64,000 bases of DNA from Atopobium sp. oral taxon 416 (GCF_018128285.1 NZ_CP072380.1:930001-994000); one strand, 5' to 3'; positions 8,801 to 18,991 are shown, counted from the stretch's first letter. Program-made: numbers and translations. The notes: generated by a model from the sequence alone, not told the origin.

Positions 8801-9785
8801 TAGGGAAACGATGATTAATTCGCCTCGATGAGGTTACTGGGGCCACACGCTGTATGCCGTCGGCTCAAAATGTCTCGAACCACGCAGTGCCCATACCCAC
8901 ATAGATACCTATCTGCCTGCGGATATGTTATAGCTACATCCACACATTCCAGCATATCCAAAAGACAGATATGGACAGACAGATGAGCTTTTAGGACCTT
9001 AAATCCTAAGGTCTGAAGAGAAAGACCAGACGAGAGGCACTCCTGGAGCGGGTGGATACAATCGTTGTGTGGGATAGCTGGATTGTTCTGGTAGATACCA
9101 GCTACCACGGACATGCTCTTGTCAGGCATGTGCGTGCTGCAAAGACGAAGCGTAAGGATGTATCCTGCTTTAGGTCATGTTTGGGCTCTTAAGACGAGAG
9201 AACCTAAGGATGCTATCCTGGATTGTCGCTCCTGGTAGCACTTCTGTGCACGTAGACCTCATGTCTGAGCAGGTGCCAGATGCAACGACACTTGCGAAGA
9301 GGTGCCATAGCCTTAAAGCGGCAGGGATCACGGCGCGGGGTGGCTCCATGGTGAATGTGACCTTCACCTGGGCCTTAAAGCTTCACGAAGAACCAAGACC
9401 ATGCACGCGACCCTTAAAGCGCACCAGTCCAAGAAAGGGAAGGGGTGGCGTATCGGATACAAGGCGCATATCGGCGTGGATGCCGCAGGTGGCCTTGTGC
9501 ATGGTGTGAAGACAAGCGCCTAGAATGTATCTGACATATCCTGTGGCACATGCACTCGTAAGGGAAGATGATAGGTTCTGCTATGCAGACTTTAGGCTAT
9601 ATAGGTATAGCGAAGCGCCCTTAAGGACGCATAAAGACCCACACCTCTCATCTATGCGCTAAAGCGTTGCTAAGGAAGCCTTCGACTAGAGAGGGCCTTG
9701 CCTGTGCGCTCTTCTCCGAGAAAGGCATCGAGTCCAGGAAGGCATCCGGCCGCTCAAAGGTAGAGCATCCCTTCCTTACCTCGCC
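8800..9785 (+). mobile_element. IS5-family element, left end and most of body, transposase disabled
   Basis: Starts with CTAG at 8800-8803 followed by the terminal sequence GGAAACGATGATTAAT seen at every copy in the window. The decayed transposase gives IS5-family signatures in shifting frames: LRRKT-like start region, QVPDATTLAK, and GYKAHIGVDAAGGLVH. Early stop codons disable the frame (TAG and TAA within the first nine codons). Similarity to the full copy at 45752 is lost near 9785, shortly before the IS256 end, so the right terminus is missing. It truncates the macrodomain gene. Confidence 0.85.
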
Positions 9786-9822
9786 AAAAGCATCAAAATG
9801 TGCTACCCAACGCGCGGATATC

Positions 9823-11087
9823 GGTCGTGTCCGTAAAGTGGTGTAAAAGGTGGGCGAGCCAGAGGCCCGCCGCCAAGGTGTGCTCGCAGTCACCAAACAG
9901 CGAGGACACCCAAGAGGACGGACATGGCTCGAATCAATCTTACACTGGACCAAGACGAGGTACTGGGGCTGCTTACCGACGGGGGCGGGGACGCCTTCAG
10001 GCTGCTGCTCCAGGAGACGCTCAACGGGGTACTGAGGGCGAAGTCAGCCGAGCAGCTGTGCGCTCAGCCCTACGAGCAAACGCAGCAGCGCACCGACAGC
10101 CGCAACGAGACGAAGGTAAGGCCCCTCACGACCAGGGTCGCCACCATCGAGCTGAAGGTGTCAAGGCAGCGCACCACCCCGTTTGAGGCCCTCGTGTTCG
10201 ACAACTACAAGCGCAAGCGAGGCTGCCCTTATGACCGAGATGGTCGTCGCGGGCGTCTTTACAGTGAAGGTGGGCAGGGTCATAGAGGAGGTCTGCGAAA
10301 GGTCGTTCTCCAAGCACTCCGTCTTTGAGGCTCACGCCGAGCTGGACCCCGCCGTCAGGGCGTTTTGTGATTGGCCCCTTAAGGGCGAGTAGCCGTTCGT
10401 GATGGCAAACGCCACCTACCTCAAGGTCAGGGTCGACCACCGCGTGAGGTCAAAGGCGCTGCTAAGGTCATCGGGGTCTCGCTTGCCGAGTCGCACACGG
10501 GACGCTCCTGGGCGGACTTCCTGCGCTCCCTCGTGGACGCCAGAGAGGGGCTCGTGGCGGCCACAAGGGAGGTGCCCCCCGGCGCCGCCTGGGCAGCGCT
10601 GCCAGGCCCACTTCTCGTACAACGTGTGCAAGGCCACCCCCAAGGGCGTGCACGCCGGCCTTAAGGGGGGAGCTGGTCGAGAGGCTCAACTGCCAAGCGC
10701 ACCGGAGGCGAGGCGCAGGTGCGACGAGATACTGGCGCACTTGCGCGATGTTGCCCCAAGGGTGGCGAGGGTGCTGATCGCCGCGATGCGTCTGTACATG
10801 AGGACGTCTAACTACCTGGAGAGGCTGAACAGGGAGATAGAGAGGCGCGCCTGCTTTGTCGGGGTCTTCCCGAGTAAGGTGTCGGCGATCAGGCTGATCG
10901 GGTCGGTCCTTACCGAGGAGAACGAGTGTAGCTCGACGCAGAGGAACAGCTACTACGGATTAGACTTACGCGCAGCTCCTGCAGGTGGAAGACGAGCTCG
11001 CAAAGATAGCGTGCAACCAAAGGGACATGGCAAAGGCGTAAGGCAGGGAACGCGACAGCGATTTTACACACGAAGTCGGACTTGACC
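9823..11087 (+). mobile_element. IS256-family element, transposase frameshifted
   Basis: About 1265 bp between imperfect ends: GGTCGTGTCCGTAAAGTGGT at 9823 and, inverted, GGTCAAGTCCGACTTCGTGT ending at 11087. Inside, a mutator/IS256-type transposase begins at MARINLTLDQDEVLGLLTDG (9924) and continues in several frames through VATIELKVSRQR, VFTVKVGRVIEEVCERSFSK, a NATYLKVRVDHRVRSKAL block, and SNYLERLNREIERRACFVGV. Multiple frameshifts make it inactive. No target duplication is visible at its borders, unlike the sister copy at 48485. Confidence 0.88.
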
Positions 11088-11215
11088 ATAAGTAGCGAAG
11101 AGCCCAAAAGGGTTCCGACCTCGGTTTTGAAGAAACTTGTGAAGAGATATCGTGGGAGGGTCTGAGACCCTCTATCATAGAGGAATGAATTATCGTCACT
11201 CTATGAGGAGTTGAT

Positions 11216-12679
11216 ATGCCGACAAGCGATTCATCCTCCACAGACAAACAACCGACAGCACAGGATGGCTATGTGCCGAAGCATTTTGCCAACATTGACC
11301 AGGAAAAAGATGGGGAACACGAGAAGGCACCTCAACACGTAGCGGCAGCTTCAGGCAGTGCAAAGCCGGCGACCGAGGCACCGAAGGCCGCTGAGGAGTC
11401 AGACGAGGGCGCGAACACCACAGTGGGGAAACATATGGCGAAACCTGCGGCAAAGCATGTGGAGCCGCCCTCTGAGAGCTCCGTAGCTCCTGAGGAATTC
11501 GCGGCTCAGCCTGCAAAAGCTGCTCTGGCGGCTGTGCCTGCCAAACCTTCCGGAAAGCCTGCTCAAGCTAGGTCTTTCCCGGAGAAGCCCACTGAGAAGG
11601 CATCTGAACCTGAGAACAAGGACGCTGACACGAAAAAGACTTCCAAAACCTCTACAACAACGAAGACCACGAAAGCTACTAAGACGACGAAGCAAACGTC
11701 GAAGGCTCCGAAGAGCACGAAAGCCAGCAAGAGCACCAAGACTAGCAAGTCGACCAAGCAGACGTCCAAGAAGAAAAAGGGCTCCAAGAAGAAGCGGGGC
11801 CTGATCGTACGCCGCGTGCTCATTATCGTAATCTGCGCGCTCGTCGCTGCGATCGTGATTCTCTTTGCAAACGGTATCTACTGGGAGCCAAAAGTTTCCG
11901 GTCAGTACTACGGCTCCGGCCTGAGCCAACAGAATGACTCCTATGTCAATCCGTACCAGTGGCAGAACCTGAACCGGGATGCCTTAGGCAGGCTGCACTA
12001 TACGGTTGACGGTCAGGAGATGAGCCGTACCGGTATCGATGTCTCCGAATTCCAGGGCGACATCAACTGGCACCAGGTGAGAAATGACGGCATCTCCTTC
12101 GCGATGATCCGTGCAGGCTATCGCGGTAGCGATAACGGACAGATTGTCGGGGATTCCAACTTCCGCAAGAACCTGATTGGCGCCCAGATGGCTGGACTCG
12201 ATGTGGGGGTCTACTTCTACTCACAGGCGACCTCGGTCGATGAGGCGGTTGAGGAAGCCAACTTTGTGCTGGGTCAGTTGGGACCGGCCTCGATCGAGTA
12301 TCCGGTTGCCTTCGACTGGGAGCCGGCCAGCGGTGCGGATTCGCGCATCTCGGATCTGAACGTGGAGAGCTCACAGCAGATTGCAGAGGCCTTCTGCCAG
12401 GAGATTCAGAACAAGGGCAAGACTGCTGTCGTTTACGGCAACATCTACGATCTGGAATCCCTGAACTATCCGACGCTGTACTCGTACGGATATTGGCTGG
12501 CCTCCTACACGGATCAGCCGCTGATGGCGATCCCATGTGGCCTGTGGCAGTATTCCTCCTATGGCACAGTCTCCGGTATCGACGGCAAGGTTGATATGGA
12601 TATCGACCTGACGCAGGCACTCAATCAGTACTACAGCAATGCGGATACGTCAGACAGTGCCAGTAGCTCCAACGATTAA
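11216..12679 (+). CDS. Membrane-anchored GH25 muramidase with Lys/Thr-rich stalk
   Basis: 487 aa. Residues 1-190 are low complexity, first Ala/Glu/Pro-rich then repeats of Lys, Thr and Ser (KTTKATKTTKQTSK, KSTKASKSTKTSK). A single membrane helix (VRRVLIIVICALVAAIVILF, about 198-218) follows a KKKKGSKKKRG block. The C-terminal glycoside hydrolase 25 domain starts at GIDVSEFQGDINW (about 272), with acidic catalytic residues in that motif and in AFDWEP (about 363). Likely a type II membrane protein cleaving peptidoglycan outside the cell, with the positively charged region inside or against the wall polymer. Good ribosome-binding site GAGGAG before ATG 11216. Confidence 0.88.
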   Translation: MPTSDSSSTDKQPTAQDGYVPKHFANIDQEKDGEHEKAPQHVAAASGSAKPATEAPKAAEESDEGANTTVGKHMAKPAAKHVEPPSESSVAPEEFAAQPAKAALAAVPAKPSGKPAQARSFPEKPTEKASEPENKDADTKKTSKTSTTTKTTKATKTTKQTSKAPKSTKASKSTKTSKSTKQTSKKKKGSKKKRGLIVRRVLIIVICALVAAIVILFANGIYWEPKVSGQYYGSGLSQQNDSYVNPYQWQNLNRDALGRLHYTVDGQEMSRTGIDVSEFQGDINWHQVRNDGISFAMIRAGYRGSDNGQIVGDSNFRKNLIGAQMAGLDVGVYFYSQATSVDEAVEEANFVLGQLGPASIEYPVAFDWEPASGADSRISDLNVESSQQIAEAFCQEIQNKGKTAVVYGNIYDLESLNYPTLYSYGYWLASYTDQPLMAIPCGLWQYSSYGTVSGIDGKVDMDIDLTQALNQYYSNADTSDSASSSND

Positions 12680-12694
12680 TGCAAACTCTGAGAG

Positions 12695-12716
12695 TGGTTC
12701 AGGAAATCCTGAACCA
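12695..12716. terminator. Hairpin between convergent muramidase and small gene
   Basis: TGGTTCAGG-aaat-perfect inverted copy CCTGAACCA. It lies 16 bp after the muramidase stop and overlaps the last codons of the convergent 12699-13046 gene. No long T-run, so terminator function is probable rather than certain. Confidence 0.5.
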
Positions 12717-13046
12717 TTCGTCACCTGCATCGTCTGAATTCCCATCATTGTCATTGTCCTTATCCTCGTCTTCGCGGGGACGGTTAACGAAGGCGTTGTA
12801 GGTCTGCTGCGCGTGCTCTGAGCGCTGTATATCGATCCAAGTGGAGCGTTCCTGCACAATTGTCACGGCTTCGTCGGCGGCCTCTTCCAGGGTGTGGGGT
12901 CGGTCGGTGACAAGGTAGTGCGCCATGTCATTCATCGCGGCGGCGCTTCCCAGATACTGGGCAAGCGCCTGACCGAACTCCTGCGGAAAACCGATACGCA
13001 TGCAGGCTTCTTCCAAGTAGTAACGAGCTTGATCTTGTTCATCCAT
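12699..13046 (-). CDS. Hypothetical acidic protein
   Basis: 115 aa, soluble and acidic. The N-terminal 85 residues are predicted helical (DEQDQARYYLEEACMRIGFP, then LAQYLGSAAAMNDMAHYL). The C-terminus is a low-complexity Asp/Glu/Asn tail (REDEDKDNDNDGNSDDAGDE). No recognised family. It lies 13 bp after the remnant MFS gene on the same strand. There is no good Shine-Dalgarno before ATG 13046, so the start is not certain. Confidence 0.55.
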   Translation of the reverse strand: MDEQDQARYYLEEACMRIGFPQEFGQALAQYLGSAAAMNDMAHYLVTDRPHTLEEAADEAVTIVQERSTWIDIQRSEHAQQTYNAFVNRPREDEDKDNDNDGNSDDAGDEWFRIS

Positions 13047-13059
13047 ATATAGTCAAAAC

Positions 13060-13572
13060 CTATTTCTCGTGTGAAAGTTGTGGGGTTGGCTTCTTGAGCG
13101 TCGCACGCTCAATGCGGGCTGTGAGGTAGGACAGCTGAGCTGCGATGCACGACAGAGCCGCTGCGATTGATCCTACCGAAGTGATACCCCAAGTGGTGAC
13201 ACTCCATCCTCCGATTGTGCTGTCCAATGAAATTCCGATGTTCATAGCAGAAGGATCCAGGGAGCTTGCCAGCGTCAGCACTTTCGGGTGCTTTAGACGC
13301 GAGGCTTTCATAAAGAGGGATACACAGAGGACTGAGACCGTATACATTAGAAGCGCGATCACACACATGAGTATGAGCGAGATGACGGTATTGCTGCCCG
13401 CCACAGCGAGGCCGATCATAACGGCGGCATTCAAGAGGTAGTTGACCGCGGCTCCCGCAACGCCAAAGTGTTTGTCGACGACGCCACCCAAAAGTTGGAG
13501 AAAAAGTAGAAGATTCCGTAAAGTACGAGGGTACTGCTGATCTGCGCCGTATCGAGGGCGAATACTTGTTTA
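13060..13572 (-). pseudogene. C-terminal remnant of an MFS transporter
   Basis: The 143-aa frame from 13491 is membrane-rich and ends like the last helices of an AraJ/DHA-type MFS exporter (HPKVLTLASSLDPSAMNIGI and following). Upstream, another frame continues the protein (FKQVFALDTAQISSTLVLYG, then IFYFFSN), joined by a single-base shift near 13495. The 5' two-thirds is missing: coding ends near 13572, where IS3 sequence begins. The gene was probably destroyed by that insertion. Confidence 0.7.
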
Positions 13573-13574
13573 AA

Positions 13575-14560
13575 GTGGCCCAGCTAATTCGACACTGAAA
13601 TCAACCCCGAAAGAGTGCTCGCCTCCTTCGATCCGGGGCCTTACGCCGCCATCAGCCCTAAGCGATACCAGTTTGAGGAGCGTCTCGTAGCTAAGTAGCT
13701 GGTGGAGCCGCTCGTTGTTGTACTGCTTAGCGTAAGCCCGCGCTGAGCCTTCTTGAGCTCGGTGGGCGCTTTGTACTCGTTGATCCTCACGCACTCACTC
13801 TTGAGGCTTCTAGATCATCTCTTTTACGATAGTGTTGTCGACCCACTTGGCCTTGCCGTCCATGCTCTGGCAGATGTTTCAGCAAGCCAGCAGACCCTTA
13901 TACGTTGCAGCGGAGAAGGGCGATCCCTGGTCGAAGTTGGCGCAGGAGGGTCTTTGTGCTCCTCCAGTGTCTGGCACATGCACTCGCACACGCCTGCGGC
14001 GCCCATGTCGGATGAGTCCTTCCGGCCCGCGACGCAGCGGAAGAACCAGCCGATCACACAGATCAGATACAGGTACAAGCCCCCTATCGGAATGTAGGTG
14101 ATCTCGACGCTACCTGGTTGGGAAAGCGTATCGCCTTGTTCTTCAGCAGGCAGGGGTGCTTTACCGAGCTCTTGGCCGGCTTGGGACAGGTTGGGTGCAC
14201 ACCCATCTTCTCCATGAGCCTTCGCGCCCAGCACCTCGATGCCTCGAGTGTACGGCTTATCTTCCTCGCACCTGCGTAAGGGCTGCTTCAGGTGGACGTT
14301 ATCCACGATGCGCATGGCGCGCTTGCGATTAGATCCCTCAAAAGAGCGCCAGTGAGGGCCCTTGGCCTTGTAGTAGTAGGTGAACCTGGGGATCTACAGC
14401 TACTGGAGCTGTCTGACCACGTTGATATCAGCGTTTCTTGGATCGACCAGGAATGTCTTTTATGTCGATGCTGTAGCGCTTAAGCAGGCAGTGTTGAAGA
14501 TGGTCGTGCTCGCCGACCTCCTCCCGGTGCTCGTCGCACTCCCGCTCGTCCTCGGACGCT
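13575..14560 (-). mobile_element. Decayed IS3-family element
   Basis: Minus-strand frames give IS3 orfB integrase core pieces in order: YYYKAKGPHWRSFEG and KRAMRIVDNVHLKQPLRRCE, EITYIPIGGLYLYLICVIGW, SMDGKAKWVDNTIVKEMI, and a terminal YAKQYNNERLHQLLSYET. These match the DDE region and the YNNxRxHxxLxYxTP end of the family. Frame changes and stops occur throughout. The 14380-14586 part is probably the orfA/orfB junction but is too degraded to read. Confidence 0.75.
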
Positions 14561-14596
14561 GTGAACACACGCTATCTCAAAGGTAGCCTTTGAGAC

Positions 14597-14692
14597 CTAG
14601 GGAAACGATGATTAATGCCCATGCCGACTGCGAAAGGCCACGTGGCTGATCCTCTTTGGCACATTATTGGGAATTAATCATCGTTTCCCTAG
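14597..14692. mobile_element. 88-bp miniature IS5-derived element flanked by CTAG
   Basis: CTAG (14597-14600) and CTAG (14689-14692) flank an 88-bp piece whose ends are perfect 16-bp inverted repeats, GGAAACGATGATTAAT and its complement, identical to the IS5 copies here. The interior is an imperfect palindrome centred on GCCACGTGGC and has no coding capacity. Both ends resemble the right end of the parent IS. It fits a MITE-like deletion derivative mobilised in trans. Confidence 0.8.
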
Positions 14693-14789
14693 TTCTTGAC
14701 CAGGTTGGGGTTTTAGGTCGTGCTCAAAGGCGAGCTCGTTGGCAGTCTTCTTTGCGTGCTTGTACGCATTGTGCGGGTTCTCTTCTGAA

Positions 14790-15190
14790 CGTCAAATCAC
14801 TGTCCAGATATTGCGAGCCACACTGCATACAGCACAAGCTGTAACTAAGACAGGAAAGCTTGCTGTATCTGGTTGTCCTGTCAAGACCAGCACACCAAAG
14901 AGAGACAAAGAGATCTGCACAGCACAGAGATGTCGCACAGACACTGAAAGCTGAGCTTCTCTTCTGTCTGCCTTATCACCCGTGGCAAAAAGCGAGCGTT
15001 GAAAGACAGCTATGGCCCTATCTAAGAGTACCTCCCAAAGTGTACAAGCTTTCGTGATGCCACCTTATCTGAAGTCAGACAGCTCTATACGAATGCTACC
15101 AACCTAAGACTGAACAGATGCCTCGCTAACAAGACACCCTGGGAAGTCTTTCACTTTCAGACATTGCAGTTGGTAGGAGAATTCAAGTAG
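14790..15190 (+). mobile_element. C-terminal remnant of an IS30-family transposase
   Basis: Fragments read CLPYHPWQKASVERQLWPYL followed, after a shift, by LRLNRCLANKTPWEVFHFQT and a TAG at 15188-15190. This is the end of the IS30 catalytic domain (the PY..WEKG.VE...G motif and the final N.RP...L..KTP.EVF segment). The N-terminal portion is absent. The stretch 14693-14790 before it has only unrecognisable remnants. Confidence 0.6.
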
Positions 15191-15249
15191 GATAGTGTCC
15201 ATAAAGTTTGTAATCAGTTCGGCGATGGGGCCCAATGGAGAGGCCTGGT

Positions 15250-16338
15250 ATGGATTCACAGACATTGATTGGTATCGGGGCGGCTATCCTGACTACCCTG
15301 TTGCAGCTATGGTTCTGGAGACTGCGAACTCACGAAGAGCGGAGCCTGTGGCTTGGATTTACCGGTATTTTGGCTGCCGGATCCTTGCTTGCATTTGTGA
15401 CTATCGCGATACCGGCGATGCTTCAAGCAGAGGGGTTTGAGACCTACCGCAACGTCGGTGCTGTAATCGATATGGTCTTTTTGATCCTGCTGATGATCTT
15501 CCCGGTCGCTCTGGTTATTACCCTCATCGTCTCGGGGATCAAACTGATCCGTCGGGAAGGTGCCAGCTTCCGCAATGTCCTGTCCTTAGGACTCGGACTT
15601 GGGATGATTGCCTACCTGATCATCTGGTCAGTTGTGAGGAATGCGCTCTCAAACGTGCCGGTGGCAGGAGGAGTCTTCGACTTTATCTTTGGTTTTATCG
15701 CAGTTCTTTTCTTTATCTTCGGTATCGCCTTCACGCTTTACACGGTCTCCGCCATGATCGCTCAGATCCCCCATTACCACCGTCACTACGTCGCAATCAT
15801 CGTCCATGGAGCGGGGCTCATGCCCGATGGGTCACCGACTCCCTTGCTTGCCAAGCGGGTCGACAAGGGGATTGAGCAGCTGCATAAGCATCCGGAGGCG
15901 ATGCTCATCCTCTCAGGGGGCCAGGGTGCTGACGAGGTTCAGTCCGAGGCAAGCTCCATGAAGACCTATGCACTGGCGCAGGGGGTTCCTGAGAACAAGA
16001 TCCTGTTGGAGAATCACTCCGCGACGACCAAGGAGAATCTGCAGTATTCTGATGTCGTGTGGGCGCAGTATCGAATAGATCATCCTTCAAAAGAGCATCA
16101 GGAGACGCGTTTTCTGGTTGTGTCAGATAACTACCATGTGTTTCGCGCGCTGCTGCTGGCCCGTGAGCTCAATATTCAGGCGGACGGCGTCGGATCCCAT
16201 GTAAGCCTCTACTTTGCACTCAATGCACTGGTGCGCGAATGGGTGGCTTATATGGTGCTACGTAAGCAGTTCTATAACACATTTACAATCGTGCTTCTGG
16301 TTATTTACACGATGGGGGCGTTGCTGATCTTAGGCTAA
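15250..16338 (+). CDS. YdcF-like (DUF218) membrane protein
   Basis: 362 aa. About five membrane helices occupy residues 1-170 (TLIGIGAAILTTLLQLWFW, LWLGFTGILAAGSLLAFVTI, VFLILLMIFPVALVITLIVS and others). Then comes a DUF218/YdcF domain starting at YVAIIVHGAGLMPDGSPTPL (about 178) with LILSGGQGADE and FLVVSDNYHVFRALLLAREL, and a further C-terminal hydrophobic end. Such domains are linked to cell-envelope metabolism, but the reaction is unknown. The open frame extends to ATG 15235, but GGAGAGG at 15237-15243 supports ATG 15250. Confidence 0.85.
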   Translation: MDSQTLIGIGAAILTTLLQLWFWRLRTHEERSLWLGFTGILAAGSLLAFVTIAIPAMLQAEGFETYRNVGAVIDMVFLILLMIFPVALVITLIVSGIKLIRREGASFRNVLSLGLGLGMIAYLIIWSVVRNALSNVPVAGGVFDFIFGFIAVLFFIFGIAFTLYTVSAMIAQIPHYHRHYVAIIVHGAGLMPDGSPTPLLAKRVDKGIEQLHKHPEAMLILSGGQGADEVQSEASSMKTYALAQGVPENKILLENHSATTKENLQYSDVVWAQYRIDHPSKEHQETRFLVVSDNYHVFRALLLARELNIQADGVGSHVSLYFALNALVREWVAYMVLRKQFYNTFTIVLLVIYTMGALLILG

Positions 16339-16454
16339 GCCTCGTAGCAAGGTTGCTTAAATTGATGTCGCATATGCCGGTTGAGTATCCATGCGGGGAG
16401 CTCAATCGACATTTTTCTGTTGGTGGTGCGGCTGATGTACTGGCTCGCTGTAGC

Positions 16455-16469
16455 ATTTCTATGAAAATG
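16455..16469 (+). repeat. 15-bp direct repeat, left copy bounding an IS cluster
   Basis: ATTTCTATGAAAATG, identical to 18922-18936 and embedded in similar context (TAGC before it). The two copies bracket the IS110 and IS1595 remnants. Confidence 0.6.
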
Positions 16470-16485
16470 GACGCTCCTATAGATG

Positions 16486-17597
16486 TCAAGAGCCTGGGCC
16501 TTCGACATCTATCGGCATGCTCTCGAGCGCCCAGGCGGAATACCTCTTCGCGAACATCCAACTCTCGCACCTTCCGGACTCAAATCCGCTCACCGTGGAA
16601 GGCGACACCTCGAGGGCATGCGCGACCTTGGCCTGGTTCAGGCCGGCGCTCTTGCGCGCTTCCCTGAGTGAAAACCTGTCGACCCGCTCACCCACGTCCC
16701 TGAGTGCATGAGCATATGGTAGACCTCGCGCGATGTATCCTTGACACACACCCTTCGAGAGGGCGTGCGGCCCCGACATGCGCCGCTTAACGTAGCCTTT
16801 TGTCCTTGGGGTCGTATCTCATGCGCCTCGCCGTGACGGTGTGCAGCGCCTTGTTGGCACGCCGGTCAACGCCCTTGTTGAGGTATATGCAGCCCGATGT
16901 CTTGCCAGACGATGCCGGGATGGACGACGTTTTGCACAGCATCGCGAATGTGGCCTTGCTCCTTGAGCCTTTCGGGGTTGTCGTCTGCGGCGACAGCGAG
17001 CTCGGAGGTGCCCAGGGTCTTGAGGCACTAGATTGTAAGCAGCGACGGTGCTCAGCGACCACGCCCCTCATGAGGGACTCGAGGGTGTCTGCCTCATCCC
17101 TGGCGCCCTTCCCAGCGCGTCGGCTGCGCCCTCGTCGATCTTCAGGGCAGATTCCATCATCCTCTCCTGGGACATACCCTCCCAGCTGCTGCGAACATCG
17201 TCGGGGGCTGTCCTGGTAAGCGAAAGCGTGGCCGCATGAACCTCGAGCGCGCAGGACACACAAGCGCTTGCGCGCCACAAGCAGCGACCTGAGCTCATCG
17301 AGCCTGCCGCCGCGCAGCTTGGGGATGGACGTCCCGTCGGCGTCGGTCTCGTCGTCCTTGCCCTCGCCGCACCTCCTTCTTTGGTCCTTCTTCTTGTTGA
17401 GGACCTCCAGCACCCTGAGTGTCCGTGAGGTCAGCTCCGTAGGAGCACATACCCTCGAAGCCGTTCGGTGTGGACAGAAACTCGCACGACAGCGCAACCC
17501 TGTGCCTCTCGTCCAAGACGCACAGCCAGTGTGTGTCGATGCCGGCGACGACCTTCCCCTCGAGCTTTCTGTCCGTGAGCTCTATACCTTTCGACAT
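16486..17597 (-). mobile_element. Decayed IS110-family transposase with C-terminal XRE-type HTH
   Basis: The minus-strand frame starts MSKGIELTDRKLEGKVVAGI then DTHWLCVLDERHRVAL, the IS110 DEDD N-terminus (start about 17597). After shifts it continues to SGKTSGCIYLNKGVDRRANK and ALHTVTARRMRYDPKD, the Transposase_20 end. Directly downstream in the next frame is SLREARKSAGLNQAKVAHAL then EVSPSTVSGFESGRCES, a clear helix-turn-helix of XRE type. It is best read as a C-terminal extension of the transposase separated by a frameshift. Several frameshifts make it inactive. Confidence 0.75.
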
Positions 17598-17876
17598 CTT
17601 CCTGCTATCCCTTCCTCGCGCCTTGCCTGCCGGCCTAGGTAGGCAAGACAAAGCAGCGAAGGGAGCGCTAACATAGGGTTGTGTGAGTCTCAGGCCTGCG
17701 CTTAGGCTCCTATCAGGTCATCGCCAGGCCTTAGCTTCGACTCGTGGCACAGGACAGGTCCATTTGAGTGCAGCCCCTCGGGGCGCAAGCTGCAAAGATG
17801 AGTCGCCGCACCACGGGCCAATTATCCGACCTGCCTACGTGGGCAGGCCAACTTTGAATTCTCGGTGCTGAGGACT

Positions 17877-18790
17877 TTAAGCACAGTTAGGTCTGCCAAA
17901 CTGCAAGCGGCTTAGGCAACTTCGGCTGCAGTGTGGCTGTCGCAGCGATGCCGGAGAGCGGAACGTGCACAAGGTATATCCCATGCAGGAGCTCCATACA
18001 TGCATCGTTGTAGCCCCTGTGGCTGTACCTCTAGCTGAAGAAGTCCGCATACGACTGCGTGTGCGTCTTCGGAAGGCTATGGAACGTGCTACAGACATAT
18101 GCCTTGATATTCGAGATGAGCCTGCAGCCCTCAGGGAAAGCGATGCACCACCGTCGAAGCTGTCACACTCCTTCTGGGCGAGCCTGCAGAAGGAGGAGAG
18201 CCCGACCGATATCCCCTTCAGACATCCGCTCCTATCCTCGACCTGCCAAAAGTCCCCCGAGCAGTCCTTAGCCCAGCGGATTGACGCAGGCGCCCTGTCC
18301 ATCGCAGCGAGCATGGGCTGCTGCTTTGTGCCGTATCCCCCTGTGCCTTTTGCCCTGGCTTCTATATAGGAGACGTCCACCTCGAGTGTGTCAGCTGAGA
18401 GGACATCGAGTACACTTCAATCTCGCTATAGCACAACAGCAAGGACGCTGTCCTGTAGCTGTGGCCTATCTGGCGCTTGAGCGCACATGTGCTCGTGTTC
18501 AACTTTTTTGGTGTGCCATGAGGCAGAAGGCCACAAACCACGTCCTGAAGGCAGGTGGGTGTTTTCCATCATCGTGTCTGCAGTGAGGCTAAAGCCAGTG
18601 TTAAATATCTCGTGCACTACCATAGGTGTGTGCATGCCCATACACCTTCTGAGCAGCTGGCCCCTTTGCAGGCCGGGCAGGCAAAGCTTCAGGGGGACTT
18701 CTTTCCCTAAAAGCCTTTTTTTCGCACGACTCCTCTCCTTGATACCTCTCTGTGAGGTTCATAAGCGTTTCTCCCTACGCTTGCATTCCT
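17877..18790 (-). mobile_element. Decayed IS1595 (ISXO2-like) transposase
   Basis: Minus-strand pieces in order: a degraded zinc-ribbon region, FSLTADTMMENTHLPSGRGL (18426-18641 frame), MDVSYIEARAKGTGGYGTKQ and PMLAAMDRAP (17877-18380 frame), then GYNDACMELLHGIYLVHVPL. These match the T-SLTAGT-F..THLP, E.D.SYI-EARAKGTGGRGTKK.P, and C-terminal motifs of ISXO2-like transposases. Frames change repeatedly, so it is a pseudogene. Confidence 0.6.
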
Positions 18791-18921
18791 TCAGGCTCAA
18801 GCCCGCCTGTATGCCCTTTGGCTATGTCTTTCTCTGCTTTGCCGGATGTATCACTTTGCATCTATATCGTACAGTGCAGGGGTGACCAGAAGCGTTGGGA
18901 GTGTGCTGGAAGTGCTTAGCC

Positions 18922-18936
18922 ATTTCTATGAAAATG
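18922..18936 (+). repeat. 15-bp direct repeat, right copy
   Basis: ATTTCTATGAAAATG, the partner of 16455-16469. Between them lie 2.45 kb of IS remnants and no other gene. Confidence 0.6.
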
Positions 18937-18991
18937 CAGTGAGGGATGTGTCTAAGATCCCTAATCGGTTTAATGTTTGCGCTGAAAATTA

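Noticed and set aside
9823-11087. Target duplication around the first IS256 copy
   Set aside because: Flanks CGGATATC and ATAAGTAG do not match, so no duplication is claimed.
11399-11929. Minus-strand Arg/Leu-rich frame opposite the muramidase stalk
   Set aside because: Product of reading the Lys/Thr low-complexity codons backwards.
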